NCBI RefSeq assembly: GCF_051713825.1
Contig: NZ_JBIOQR010000001.1
Location: 1,426,001-1,490,000 of the forward strand
From: Enterococcus_K sp051713825
GTDB lineage: Bacteria > Bacillota > Bacilli > Lactobacillales > Enterococcaceae
Direction of reading: 5' to 3'
Length of the DNA: 64,000 nucleotides
In this document: piece by piece, positions 1-7,339 of the stretch
How the letters are laid out: each line of letters starts with the position of its first letter
Position numbering within the stretch: position 1 is the first letter of the stretch
Position numbers and translations under genes: made by a program
Notes under the pieces: generated by a model
What the model saw: the letters and a program-made list of their open reading frames with translations, nothing else
What the model was told of the DNA's origin: nothing
Databases searched by the model: none

Positions 1-258
1 AGCGAGGTGATGGAAGATAGTCATGGCAAATATATCTTCAAAGTTTCTGATGTGAAGAAAGCGATTGAACTTTTGACTGAAAAAGAAATTGTAGCTGTTG
101 CGCTTCATGCCCAAATGATGGAAGTAACCATTAGTGAAGAACAGATTCCAGAAGTGATTCGAGTACTTATTAGTGCGCTTGATATTTATGCTGTTACAGC
201 GAAAACAAGTTCGCTAGAAGAACGATTCTTTGAACTAACTGAAGGAGGGGCTCTCTAA
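1..258 (+). CDS. ABC transporter ATP-binding protein, C-terminal end (partial)
   Basis: The reading frame is open from the first base of the window, so only the last 85 codons or so are present. What remains is the regulatory tail after the nucleotide-binding domain. It ends in SLEERFFELTEGG, very like the tail of bacitracin/lantibiotic-type export ATPases (BcrA/DrrA class). The stop codon overlaps the ATG of the next gene (TAATG), so ATPase and permease are translationally coupled and should form one exporter. No Walker motifs lie in the window, so the family call rests on this tail and on the ABC-2 permease that follows. The substrate cannot be told. Confidence 0.8.
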   Translation, partial: SEVMEDSHGKYIFKVSDVKKAIELLTEKEIVAVALHAQMMEVTISEEQIPEVIRVLISALDIYAVTAKTSSLEERFFELTEGGAL

Positions 259-1352
259 TGTTTATATTAATGAAAAATGAATTCATCAAATTATTTAGTA
301 AAAAATCTAGTTGGATTTTACAGATTTTCTTAGTCCTTTGTATGTTTGGTATGAGCTTTATGATAATGAAATCCAATGACTCAATGAAATCTTATCGAGA
401 AGATGCAGAACAGCCAGAATTCAAAGGTGGTATTGAAGGCATCAAAACAAAAGAAGGTATCATCATGAGTGAGTATACGTACTGGAATCAAACGGATGAG
501 ATGCAAGGTGAGCCTGAATATGTTTCATTGACAGTAAAAGAATCTGTTCCAGTTCTAGAAGATAACTTAAAAATGATGAAGAGCCAACCTAAGAAGTATG
601 ATAAAGTATCAGTTAAAGTCGTCGAAAAACAACTTGCCTTCTACAAATCATATCAAGAAAATGGGGAGACACCGCTTGATCCGATGGCAGGAACGACAAG
701 TGCTCAGTTTTTCAGTAGTTTTGGACAATTATACGTCTTGCCTACTCTATTTGCAGTTATTATTGCTAGTATGATTATTGCGGCGGAATTTTCTGGGGGC
801 ACTATTAAGCTGCTACTCACTCGCCCATATAGTAGAATGCAAATCCTGTGGTCAAAATACATTGTAGCGATTATCTACGGGTTTATGAGTAGTCTGGTTA
901 TGGCTATTTCAGCTTTTGTTTTTTCATACATGCTACCACATCAATCGCTTAATGTAGCTATATCAGAAGATCTAGGTGGAAAAACAGCAATAGCATTGGC
1001 AGGGCAGTTGTTTTCAAGTAATTTTTTATTAATGATTTTATATATTACGATTGCGCTTTTCTTCTCAGCTGTTATTCGCTCTCAAGCACTAGCTGTAGGT
1101 GTCGGAATGGGGGTATTATTCTCCGGAAGTATATTAGGTCAAATCTTACCATCAATTATTGAGAAGTACGATTGGTTGAAATGGCTACTCTTTAATCTAT
1201 TGGGCTTAAATAATCAAGTGTTAGATAGTGCCTATTCAGCACCTGGGAATCTCAGTATTTTAGCTACGGTGATTGGGTTAGTCATCTATATTGCCTTAAT
1301 TTACACTGCGACATTAGCTCTGTTTAATAAACGTGATGTAGCTTTATCTTAA
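258..1352 (+). CDS. ABC-2 type transporter permease
   Basis: A 364-residue membrane protein. One hydrophobic segment near residues 18-40 is followed by a polar extracytoplasmic stretch (about 40-150) and then about five more membrane segments to the C-terminus. The first of these is followed by AAEFSGGTIKLLLTRPYSR, the usual ABC-2 permease signature of an amphipathic coupling stretch after a membrane helix. This is the architecture of the permease half of bacitracin/antimicrobial peptide or lipid exporters. It overlaps the stop codon of the ATPase by one base and is the last gene of its operon, with a hairpin terminator just after it. Substrate unknown. Confidence 0.85.
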   Translation: MFILMKNEFIKLFSKKSSWILQIFLVLCMFGMSFMIMKSNDSMKSYREDAEQPEFKGGIEGIKTKEGIIMSEYTYWNQTDEMQGEPEYVSLTVKESVPVLEDNLKMMKSQPKKYDKVSVKVVEKQLAFYKSYQENGETPLDPMAGTTSAQFFSSFGQLYVLPTLFAVIIASMIIAAEFSGGTIKLLLTRPYSRMQILWSKYIVAIIYGFMSSLVMAISAFVFSYMLPHQSLNVAISEDLGGKTAIALAGQLFSSNFLLMILYITIALFFSAVIRSQALAVGVGMGVLFSGSILGQILPSIIEKYDWLKWLLFNLLGLNNQVLDSAYSAPGNLSILATVIGLVIYIALIYTATLALFNKRDVALS

Positions 1353-1366
1353 AAATTTAATCAAGT

Positions 1367-1420
1367 AAAAAACATGATAAAGATCCTATTCTAGATGGAT
1401 AGACTTTATCATGTTTTTTT
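1367..1420. terminator. Bidirectional rho-independent terminator
   Basis: AAAACATGATAAAG (arm ending at 1382) pairs with CTTTATCATGTTTTTTT (1404-1420) around a loop of about 20 nt. T-runs on one side and A-runs on the other let it serve both the permease gene on the plus strand and the convergent RpiR gene on the minus strand. Confidence 0.85.
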
Positions 1421-1451
1421 GCGAAATGATGAATAACAATCGGTAAAAAGT

Positions 1452-2327
1452 TTATTCTTCTCGCATCACGTCAACCGCAAATTTTCTCGTATCAACTAAC
1501 TGGCCAACTCGTTTTAAATGCTCTAAATTCTTTTCGTAATTCTCAGAAAAGACGATGGAATAAAGGGCATCGAGTAAGAAAATAATTGAGATATTGGTTG
1601 TGAAATTGCCGATTTTTGAATAGAGTTTTTCGCGAGTGGTGACTGGCAGAAAACAAGTACATTCTTTGGAAAGACTATTATCACCAATACTCGTAATAGC
1701 AATGGTCGGGACATCTCTGGACTTAAGTATTTGATTAATCTTAAGAATATCCGTATTTTCTCCCGAGTAAGAAATCAGTATTGCACAACCATTACGCGGT
1801 ACATTATAGGCTTCATAACGTTCTTCCCCTTTTAGTGATGACAGGACCACGGTTCTTCTAATTCGATTCATTTTCAAGGCAAAGTCTTGTGCAATTAACA
1901 GGTTGGCATTTTGTGAAAACACACGAATAACTTCAGCATTTAACAACAGTTGTTTGGCCTTTGAGAGGTTATCATGATGTAAAAGCGAGAGAATATCATC
2001 GATGGTTGATTTTTCTAAAACCGCTAATTTATTGATTATATTCATAGTTGAATCTGTGGGTAAAAAGGGCAGATTGGCATCGATTTTGGTAAAGTTTTTA
2101 CTAAGGTAGGCCCACTCCTCTAGATAGGCTTGTTTTAAGTCTTTCCAGCCGTCAAATTGGAGTTTTTTTGCAATACGAACGAGTGTGGAAGGCTGTGTAA
2201 AGGTTTTTTTTGCAATTTCTTGAATCGTCAAGACCTCTAATTCTTCTGGATGTTCTAATAAAAATGAAACAGTTAAGCTCTCGGCTTGAGAAAATGAGTA
2301 AGTCTCTAGTTGTTCTTTGATTAGCAT
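1452..2327 (-). CDS. MurR/RpiR family transcriptional regulator
   Basis: A 291-residue two-domain regulator. Residues 1-77 form an RpiR-type helix-turn-helix domain (TIQEIAKKTFTQPSTLVRIA is the recognition region). Residues about 105-250 form a SIS phosphosugar-binding domain, with ILISYSGENTDILK as the typical phosphate-binding Ser-rich loop. The family senses phosphosugars and controls neighbouring sugar genes. The divergent gene is a 6-phospho-beta-glucosidase, so control of it by a 6-phospho-beta-glucoside or a product is the simple inference. The start is ATG at 2327, with an AGGAG-like site upstream on the minus strand. No PTS transporter gene is adjacent, so uptake must be encoded elsewhere. 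Confidence 0.9.
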   Translation of the reverse strand: MLIKEQLETYSFSQAESLTVSFLLEHPEELEVLTIQEIAKKTFTQPSTLVRIAKKLQFDGWKDLKQAYLEEWAYLSKNFTKIDANLPFLPTDSTMNIINKLAVLEKSTIDDILSLLHHDNLSKAKQLLLNAEVIRVFSQNANLLIAQDFALKMNRIRRTVVLSSLKGEERYEAYNVPRNGCAILISYSGENTDILKINQILKSRDVPTIAITSIGDNSLSKECTCFLPVTTREKLYSKIGNFTTNISIIFLLDALYSIVFSENYEKNLEHLKRVGQLVDTRKFAVDVMREE

Positions 2328-2523
2328 AAAAATCTCCTTTTGAAAAGTAAATGTTTGTTTTGTAAAAAATGAAATCGCTGTTATTAATGGTTTTGAAATG
2401 AGTTTTCGTTAGAACGTCTTTAAATCAGTGTTTTTGTAAAATGATTTTTGAAATTCGCTCATTGTCTAGTTTATCTATTTTCTTTATTTTATACTAAATT
2501 TGTAAAATATAGGAGGGAATTCG

Positions 2524-3900
2524 ATGAAAAAAATAAAAATAGCAACAATTGGCGGCGGAAGTAGTTACACACCTGAGTTAATGGAAGGGTTTATCAAACG
2601 TTATGATGAGCTACCGATTAAAGAAATTTGGTTAGTCGATGTAGAGGAAGGGAAAGAAAAACAAGACATTGTTGGCGCAATGGCTCAGAGAATGTGGGAC
2701 GCTTCTCCTTATGATGTGAAGATTCACACGACGTTAGACAGAGAAGAAGCGCTAAAAGATGCGGATTTTGTAACGACTCAGTTCCGTGTTGGTCAATTAA
2801 ATGCCAGAATAAAAGATGAACGGATTCCATTTTCTTATGGTATGTTAGGGCAGGAAACAAACGGTGCAGGTGGAATGTTCAAAGCTTTCCGAACAGTACC
2901 AATTATTTTATCAGTTGTTGAAGATATGAAACGTCTTTGTCCAGATGCCTGGTTAATCAATTTTGCTAATCCAAGTGGAATGGTTACAGAAGCTGTATTA
3001 CGTTATGGAAAATGGAATCGTGTAATTGGCCTATGTAATGTGCCAGTTATGGCAAAAATGGGTGAATCAGAAACATTAGGTGTGCCAAAAGAGGACTTGA
3101 TTTACAAATTCGCTGGTCTGAATCATTTCCATTGGCATAAACTTGCTGACAAAAATGGACATGATATTACAGGTAAATTAATTGATAAGCTGTACGAAGA
3201 CGCCAGTAGTTTACCTAAAAATATTTTTGATATTCCATTTTATAAAGAGCAGTTAGTACAAATGAACATGATTCCTTGTGGTTATCATAGGTATTACTAT
3301 CGCGAGGAAGAAATGTTGAAGCATGGGATTGAAGAGTATCAAAACGAAGGGACTCGTGCACAACAAGTAAAACAGATAGAACATGAATTGTTTGAATTGT
3401 ATAAGGATCCGAACCTTGATTATAAACCAAAACAATTAGAAGAGCGCGGTGGCGCATATTATTCAGATGCCGCTTGTGAGACAATTGCGTCAATATATTC
3501 AAATGCGAACACAGAAATCGTGGTTTCAACTAGAAATGATGGCGCCGTACCAGATCTACCTGCTGATTGTGCAGTAGAAGTAACCGCTTATGTAGGTGCA
3601 CAAGGAGCACGCAATGTTGCATTTGGCCCATTACCGACTGCAGAAAAAGGTTGGTTACAAGTGATGAAGGCGATGGAACTTTTAACAATAGAAGCGGCAG
3701 TCACTGGTGATTATGCGACAGCACTTCAAGCATTTACAATTAATCCTTTGATTCAATCTGGTGAAACTGCCAAACGGATTATGGATGAATTATTTATCGC
3801 ACATAAAAAATATCTTCCTCAGTTTGCTGAAACAATTGAACGTTTGGAAAAAGAAAATATTATCATTAAAGATGAGATTGCTCGTGAACTATCAAAATAA
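2524..3900 (+). CDS. 6-phospho-beta-glucosidase, glycoside hydrolase family 4
   Basis: A 458-residue cytoplasmic enzyme, the normal length for GH4. The N-terminus has the NAD-binding loop GGGSSYTPE (residues 10-18). The divalent-metal pair of the family is seen as Cys171 in GLCNVP and His201 in GLNHFHW. GH4 enzymes hydrolyse phosphorylated disaccharides by an NAD+- and Mn2+-dependent redox/elimination mechanism. The GGGSSYTPE loop and overall sequence match the 6-phospho-beta-glucosidase (CelF/LicH) branch better than the alpha-galactosidase or malto branches. The start has an AGGAGGG site six bases upstream (2511-2517). It is monocistronic and divergent from the RpiR-type regulator. Specificity (cellobiose-, arbutin- or chitobiose-phosphate) cannot be read from sequence. 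Confidence 0.92.
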   Translation: MKKIKIATIGGGSSYTPELMEGFIKRYDELPIKEIWLVDVEEGKEKQDIVGAMAQRMWDASPYDVKIHTTLDREEALKDADFVTTQFRVGQLNARIKDERIPFSYGMLGQETNGAGGMFKAFRTVPIILSVVEDMKRLCPDAWLINFANPSGMVTEAVLRYGKWNRVIGLCNVPVMAKMGESETLGVPKEDLIYKFAGLNHFHWHKLADKNGHDITGKLIDKLYEDASSLPKNIFDIPFYKEQLVQMNMIPCGYHRYYYREEEMLKHGIEEYQNEGTRAQQVKQIEHELFELYKDPNLDYKPKQLEERGGAYYSDAACETIASIYSNANTEIVVSTRNDGAVPDLPADCAVEVTAYVGAQGARNVAFGPLPTAEKGWLQVMKAMELLTIEAAVTGDYATALQAFTINPLIQSGETAKRIMDELFIAHKKYLPQFAETIERLEKENIIIKDEIARELSK

Positions 3901-3963
3901 TAGGTGAAGGGTCCATCACTATGAACCAAAGAATGGATGGATCAATCAGATAAAGAGACAATA

Positions 3964-3996
3964 AAAGGTGTACGTAGACTACTTACGTACACCTTT
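3964..3996 (+). terminator. Hairpin terminator after the GH4 gene
   Basis: A perfect 13-bp stem, AAAGGTGTACGTA (3964-3976) with its complement at 3984-3996, and a 7-nt loop. The U-run is short, so termination may be partial. Confidence 0.65.
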
Positions 3997-4317
3997 CCTA
4001 ATAGGAGAAAAAGAGGTCTGTTCGCCGAAAAACGTTTTAAAGATTATAAGAAGATTCTTTAGGTGGAGGAAATCATAGAGAGATGAATAATTTGAGAGTT
4101 GGTAAAATAGATCAATAATCCAAAAATAAACATCTTTTAAAAGTTTTTTAAAAGATACTCGAGGGGTGAAATAGATTTCCCAGTAAAAATAGAGTCTCGA
4201 AAATATATATATAAATTTAAGCATTTATGAAAGAATTCTCATGGTATTCACAAACTTTTTTTGGTAATGCTTATGGTAGACTGACATTGGCAGCTCGCCC
4301 AAAAAGGGGGTGCTGTC
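3997..4317. other. Gene-poor stretch with the probable toxin promoter
   Basis: No convincing gene in the first 250 bases, which are very AT-rich. A possible promoter for the Fst-like toxin is TTCACA (4247-4252) and TATGGT (4272-4277), with a long 19-nt spacer. A GGGGG ribosome site lies at 4306-4310. The 5' leader of about 35 nt contains the direct repeat discussed under the toxin. Confidence 0.4.
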
Positions 4318-4416
4318 TTGTTAGATGAAATAATTACATTAATTGTTGCACCTATATTTGTAGGATTAGTTATGAAGCTAATTTCTCATTGGTTGGATGA
4401 AAAAGACAACAATTGA
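4318..4416 (+). CDS. Fst-like type I toxin peptide
   Basis: A 32-residue peptide started by TTG at 4318 with GGGGG eight bases upstream. The core LIVAPIFVGLVMKLISHWLD closely parallels the Fst toxin of the pAD1 par locus: a single hydrophobic helix containing the APIFVG motif, then a charged tail (DEKDNN). Known Fst peptides insert in the membrane and disturb nucleoid and cell-wall processes. Translation is normally blocked by a short antisense RNA made from the opposite strand. Here the repeats flanking the start codon (GGTGCTGTCTTG at 4309-4320 and AAATAATTACATT ending at 4340) recur in the antitoxin region at 4456-4747. It is too short for routine gene calling but the match in sequence and context is strong. 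Confidence 0.85.
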   Translation: MLDEIITLIVAPIFVGLVMKLISHWLDEKDNN

Positions 4417-4458
4417 TTGCGAGTTGTTACCAATCCACCCGCTTAGAGTATAAAAGTG

Positions 4459-4529
4459 AAAAAAAAGGCCCAACCTATTGAGAGTAGGTTGGGCTTTGGT
4501 GCCGTCTTGAAAAAATAATTACATTGTAT
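4459..4529 (-). ncRNA. Antisense antitoxin RNA (RNAII-like), copy 1
   Basis: On the minus strand TTGATT (4559-4564) and TATGCT (4536-4541) are separated by exactly 17 bases, a strong promoter. Transcription from about 4529 would run through the complement of both direct repeats of the toxin mRNA and stop at the GC-rich hairpin 4465-4495 followed by seven Us. That gives an RNA of about 70 nt, the size of RNAII of pAD1. Its repeat matches the toxin leader at 11 of 12 positions (GGTGCCGTCTTG against GGTGCTGTCTTG). Ends are predicted, not observed. Confidence 0.75.
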
Positions 4530-4604
4530 GCAAGAAGCATAGCACAACTAAAGGAAATAATCAAATTTGTTTGTTTTGTTAGTGGTATGAGAGAAATTTC
4601 AGTG

Positions 4605-4675
4605 AAAAAAAGGCCCAACCTATTGACAGTAGGTTGGGCTTTGGTGCTGTCTTGAAAAAAATAATTACATTGTAT
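4605..4675 (-). ncRNA. Antisense antitoxin RNA (RNAII-like), copy 2
   Basis: A second copy exactly 146 bp downstream of the first, with the same promoter (TTGATT at 4705-4710, 17-nt spacer, TATGCT at 4682-4687) and the same terminator hairpin (4611-4641). Its repeat GGTGCTGTCTTG (4643-4654) matches the toxin leader at all 12 positions, better than copy 1. No toxin frame accompanies this copy. Confidence 0.72.
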
Positions 4676-4770
4676 GTAAGAAGCATAGCACAACTAAAGG
4701 AGATAATCAAAATTGGTTTGTTCTGTTAGCACTATGAGAGAAATTTTATAGATTCTTGAGTGAGCTAGTT

Positions 4771-4824
4771 GGAAAATTCCGAGTTATTTAGATGTAAGAG
4801 GAATTATTTCGGAATTTTTCTTTG
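4771..4824 (+). terminator. Terminator-like hairpin
   Basis: GAAAATTCCGA (4772-4782) pairs with TCGGAATTTTTC (4809-4820), followed by a T-rich run. It isolates the antitoxin duplication from the regulator gene that follows. Confidence 0.55.
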
Positions 4825-4951
4825 TTAAATTAGTAATAATCAATGTGAAAAGTATTATAGTTAATATAGTTATAGGTCGTTTTATTTGCTGAGTATTGAG
4901 CAAGGTTGCTAGAATGCAAGTAAATAAGGTGTAGAATACACATTGAATTAG

Positions 4952-6409
4952 GTGAGAAAATTGTTGATTGAGGAATTTTTAGAAGATGATGACAGATATA
5001 TAGAATTAATTGTCAGTTGGCTCGAATTAAAAAAAGATTCTTATGTCTATTTAGGAGAAATCGAGGAATTTTTGGGCCTATCCAGATTCAAAGTGAAAAA
5101 GTATATAGATATGTTAACGATTGATTTAGCATCAGTGAGTCAGGCTGCTCATATTGAAATAACAGAAAACGGGCAAGTAATTACAAAAAGATTCGATAAT
5201 CTGTTAGTAAAAAAGCTAACTCTTTATTTGTTAAAACGCTCAGTAAAATTCCGGTTTTACATGGATGTTCTGCTAGAAGGTATGTCGTTTGAGTCGTTTT
5301 GTTCGACCAATTTTATTAGTCGTTCCACAATGTACGAGATTAGAAAAGAACTCAACATGAGCCTAAAAAAAAATAATATTAGAATTAGTAATAACCAATT
5401 AAAAGGAATGGAGGAAGAGATTCGCAATTTTACTTTCTCTCTGTTGTATGGTGCATTTAATGGTCTAGAGTCACCGTTTAATGAAACCTTATCAAAAGAA
5501 GTAAATGAGATACTTAATCGAATTGTAATAGCTTATGATTTATCCTTGTCACCATCTGAAAATAATCAATTAGCTGTTTTTCTTGGTGTACTTTGTCTAA
5601 GAAAAAATAAAAAGGTGACTTTTTCAAAGAAGTTGGTAGAAGTCTCAGCTGATTATGAAGTCACACTTATTCAGACAATCTTTCCGACCTTTTATGAGCT
5701 ATGGAATGAAAAAAGAAGAGTCTTAGAATACGTTTTCTTAGAAGTGTTTTTATTTAGTGCGACTGAATCTGTACTGACGCCAGCAAAACTTCAACGATTA
5801 CATATCTTGTTAGATTTTGATCAGTATAAAGAGGTCGCCGCTAATTTTATAGCAAAGCTAACTCCTAATGGACAGAGCAAGATCAAAATGAACTTGTCTC
5901 CAATCTTATATCGAGAAATAGGCAAACTAATGTTAAAGATGCTCTATTTTGATATAGAGTTTGATTCCTTTTATTCTCAACAGCAATTACTCTTTTTTAA
6001 AGAGTGCTACCCGAATGTAAGCAAGATTGTTGAAAAGGAAGTCTGCCTTCTTAAACTTAGATTTCGTTTGACTGAGGATAAAGAGCAGCGGATTTATTAT
6101 GATTTAATGTTTTTGATTATAGATCTAGTTCCTTTAGAAGAGATTGAAGCAGATATTTATATTTGCGTCGATTTTGTACAAGGAAGACATTATACAGGAG
6201 TTATCTCAAAACAAATTCTTGGTTTTAAGGATTTATCGCTAAAGATTGAACACTCAATTTCGGCAAAAACACAATTATACGTCTCAGATTCGCCTATATC
6301 GCTTCATTCCATCGAACAAGTCATTTGGAAAAATCCTCCGACACCTATTGATTGGAGAGATTTCGGGGATAAGCTAATTGCGATAAAAGGGGGCAGACAG
6401 AATGCATAG
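4952..6409 (+). CDS. Mga-like transcriptional regulator (module 1)
   Basis: About 485 residues. An N-terminal winged-helix region (YLGEIEEFLGLSRFKVKKYI, residues about 31-50) is followed by a second helix-turn-helix (FISRSTMYEIRKELN, about 120-135). Then comes a long helical PRD-like middle and a C-terminal EIIB-like segment ending IEQVIWKNPPTPIDW. This is the layout of Mga/AtxA-class virulence regulators, which activate nearby surface-protein genes and can respond to sugar-PTS phosphorylation. A paralogue with the same C-terminal motif lies at 16715-18127. The start is uncertain. GTG 4952 has no clear ribosome site, while AGGTGAG (4950-4956) would suit TTG at 4961 or 4964. Its last 8 bases overlap the next gene, so the two are co-translated. 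Confidence 0.85.
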   Translation: MRKLLIEEFLEDDDRYIELIVSWLELKKDSYVYLGEIEEFLGLSRFKVKKYIDMLTIDLASVSQAAHIEITENGQVITKRFDNLLVKKLTLYLLKRSVKFRFYMDVLLEGMSFESFCSTNFISRSTMYEIRKELNMSLKKNNIRISNNQLKGMEEEIRNFTFSLLYGAFNGLESPFNETLSKEVNEILNRIVIAYDLSLSPSENNQLAVFLGVLCLRKNKKVTFSKKLVEVSADYEVTLIQTIFPTFYELWNEKRRVLEYVFLEVFLFSATESVLTPAKLQRLHILLDFDQYKEVAANFIAKLTPNGQSKIKMNLSPILYREIGKLMLKMLYFDIEFDSFYSQQQLLFFKECYPNVSKIVEKEVCLLKLRFRLTEDKEQRIYYDLMFLIIDLVPLEEIEADIYICVDFVQGRHYTGVISKQILGFKDLSLKIEHSISAKTQLYVSDSPISLHSIEQVIWKNPPTPIDWRDFGDKLIAIKGGRQNA

Positions 6410-6842
6410 CCGAGTAATCAATACGATGATTCTGAGTATGTTCCTGATACAACAGAGCTATTTTCCGAGTATTTACACGTCAATCAATCTATTAAATAAA
6501 ATGGCCGTATCTGATGTGGAGACTGAACAAAATAGTGATGAGAAGGCTGAAAACGTTCAGATTCCACAACATACAGCGCGATTTTCTGATGGCGTAAGTG
6601 TCTATGATGATGGAGATAGCTTAACAATCTATCAACCTAACGAGAGAGCAAACAAGTCAACAGTTAGGCAATCCAAGGAGCAGAGACGGACATTTGAAGA
6701 CATCCGTCTCGATTTGATGAAGCTAGAGGAAGAACTCTATAGTAAAGAAAATGATGGAAATTCTTCAAGCGTTAAGGGGTCGGTCTTGGGGTTTCAGATG
6801 AGCATATTATCTGGGATTATGATTTACGGCAAACGAGGATAA
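6402..6842 (+). CDS. Small exported protein of unknown function (module 1)
   Basis: A 146-residue protein with a hydrophobic N-terminus (residues about 6-28), compatible with export or membrane anchoring, and a polar acidic middle. The C-terminal segment has the form LxKLExE...SS...GxQ...LSG. The same pattern (KLEREV...SS...GQQLKALSG) occurs in the 132-residue protein encoded just after the second Mga-like gene. The ATG lies inside the 3' end of the regulator gene behind AAAGGGGG (6388-6395). I recognise no known family. The conserved pairing with a regulator suggests a dedicated partner, perhaps an anti-regulator or a signal receptor at the membrane, but that is inference. Confidence 0.7.
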   Translation: MHSRVINTMILSMFLIQQSYFPSIYTSINLLNKMAVSDVETEQNSDEKAENVQIPQHTARFSDGVSVYDDGDSLTIYQPNERANKSTVRQSKEQRRTFEDIRLDLMKLEEELYSKENDGNSSSVKGSVLGFQMSILSGIMIYGKRG

Positions 6843-6961
6843 GCCGTCTGTGAAAGAGTAGAAAGTGAAAGGGAATATTTTTTTTTAACGATATTGGAAA
6901 AATATGCCGGAATTTTGTTGCTTGTATCAAAATGAAATAACAAAATAATTATTCTTCAGTT

Positions 6962-7010
6962 AAGAGAGAAAAGGTGCAGCAACCTCTGCACACTTCTCTC
7001 TTTTTTTTAT
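6962..7010 (+). terminator. Rho-independent terminator
   Basis: AAGAGAGAAAAGGTGCAG and CTGCACACTTCTCTCT form a long stem (one unpaired position) around a short loop, followed by eight Ts. It closes the Mga-like/small-protein operon. Confidence 0.85.
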
Positions 7011-7339
7011 AGTAGAGAGTTATAGGAACCTTCGTGTAAAAAATTCGTATATTTTTTAGGATTCGCAAAAAATCTCGGAGAAAAGCTGTGTATATGTGAA
7101 GTTTTTGTTTGTATATTTTGATATTATAAAATCAAATAAAGTACGGTTTCTATAAATGGAGATGATGGTTGTTTTAGACGTAAGTAAAATGTAGCTAACA
7201 TAACGTTTTATATTATTGGATACTTTAAAGGGGGGCATGAGTATGAGCGTAACATATTATTGGAATTTTACTGTTGAAGAAATTAAGGAAATGACTAACG
7301 AGCAGAAATTAATTAACTTTTTTGTCGAAAAAAAAGCGG

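Larger units (their letters stand above)
4456..4747. repeat. Tandem duplication, 146-bp unit, of the antitoxin region
   Basis: Units 4456-4601 and 4602-4747 each hold the shared terminator hairpin (AGGCCCAACCTA/TAGGTTGGGCT), both direct repeats and an antitoxin promoter. They differ at a scatter of positions, so the duplication is not brand new. Confidence 0.85.

Noticed and set aside
3979..4224. Minus-strand open frame of 81 codons after the GH4 gene
   Set aside because: Very AT-rich, no ribosome site, biased to Phe/Tyr/Leu as random AT-rich DNA gives.
4475..4693. Minus-strand open frame of 72 codons
   Set aside because: It runs across both antitoxin RNA units and the terminators; its repeats come from the 146-bp duplication, not from a protein.
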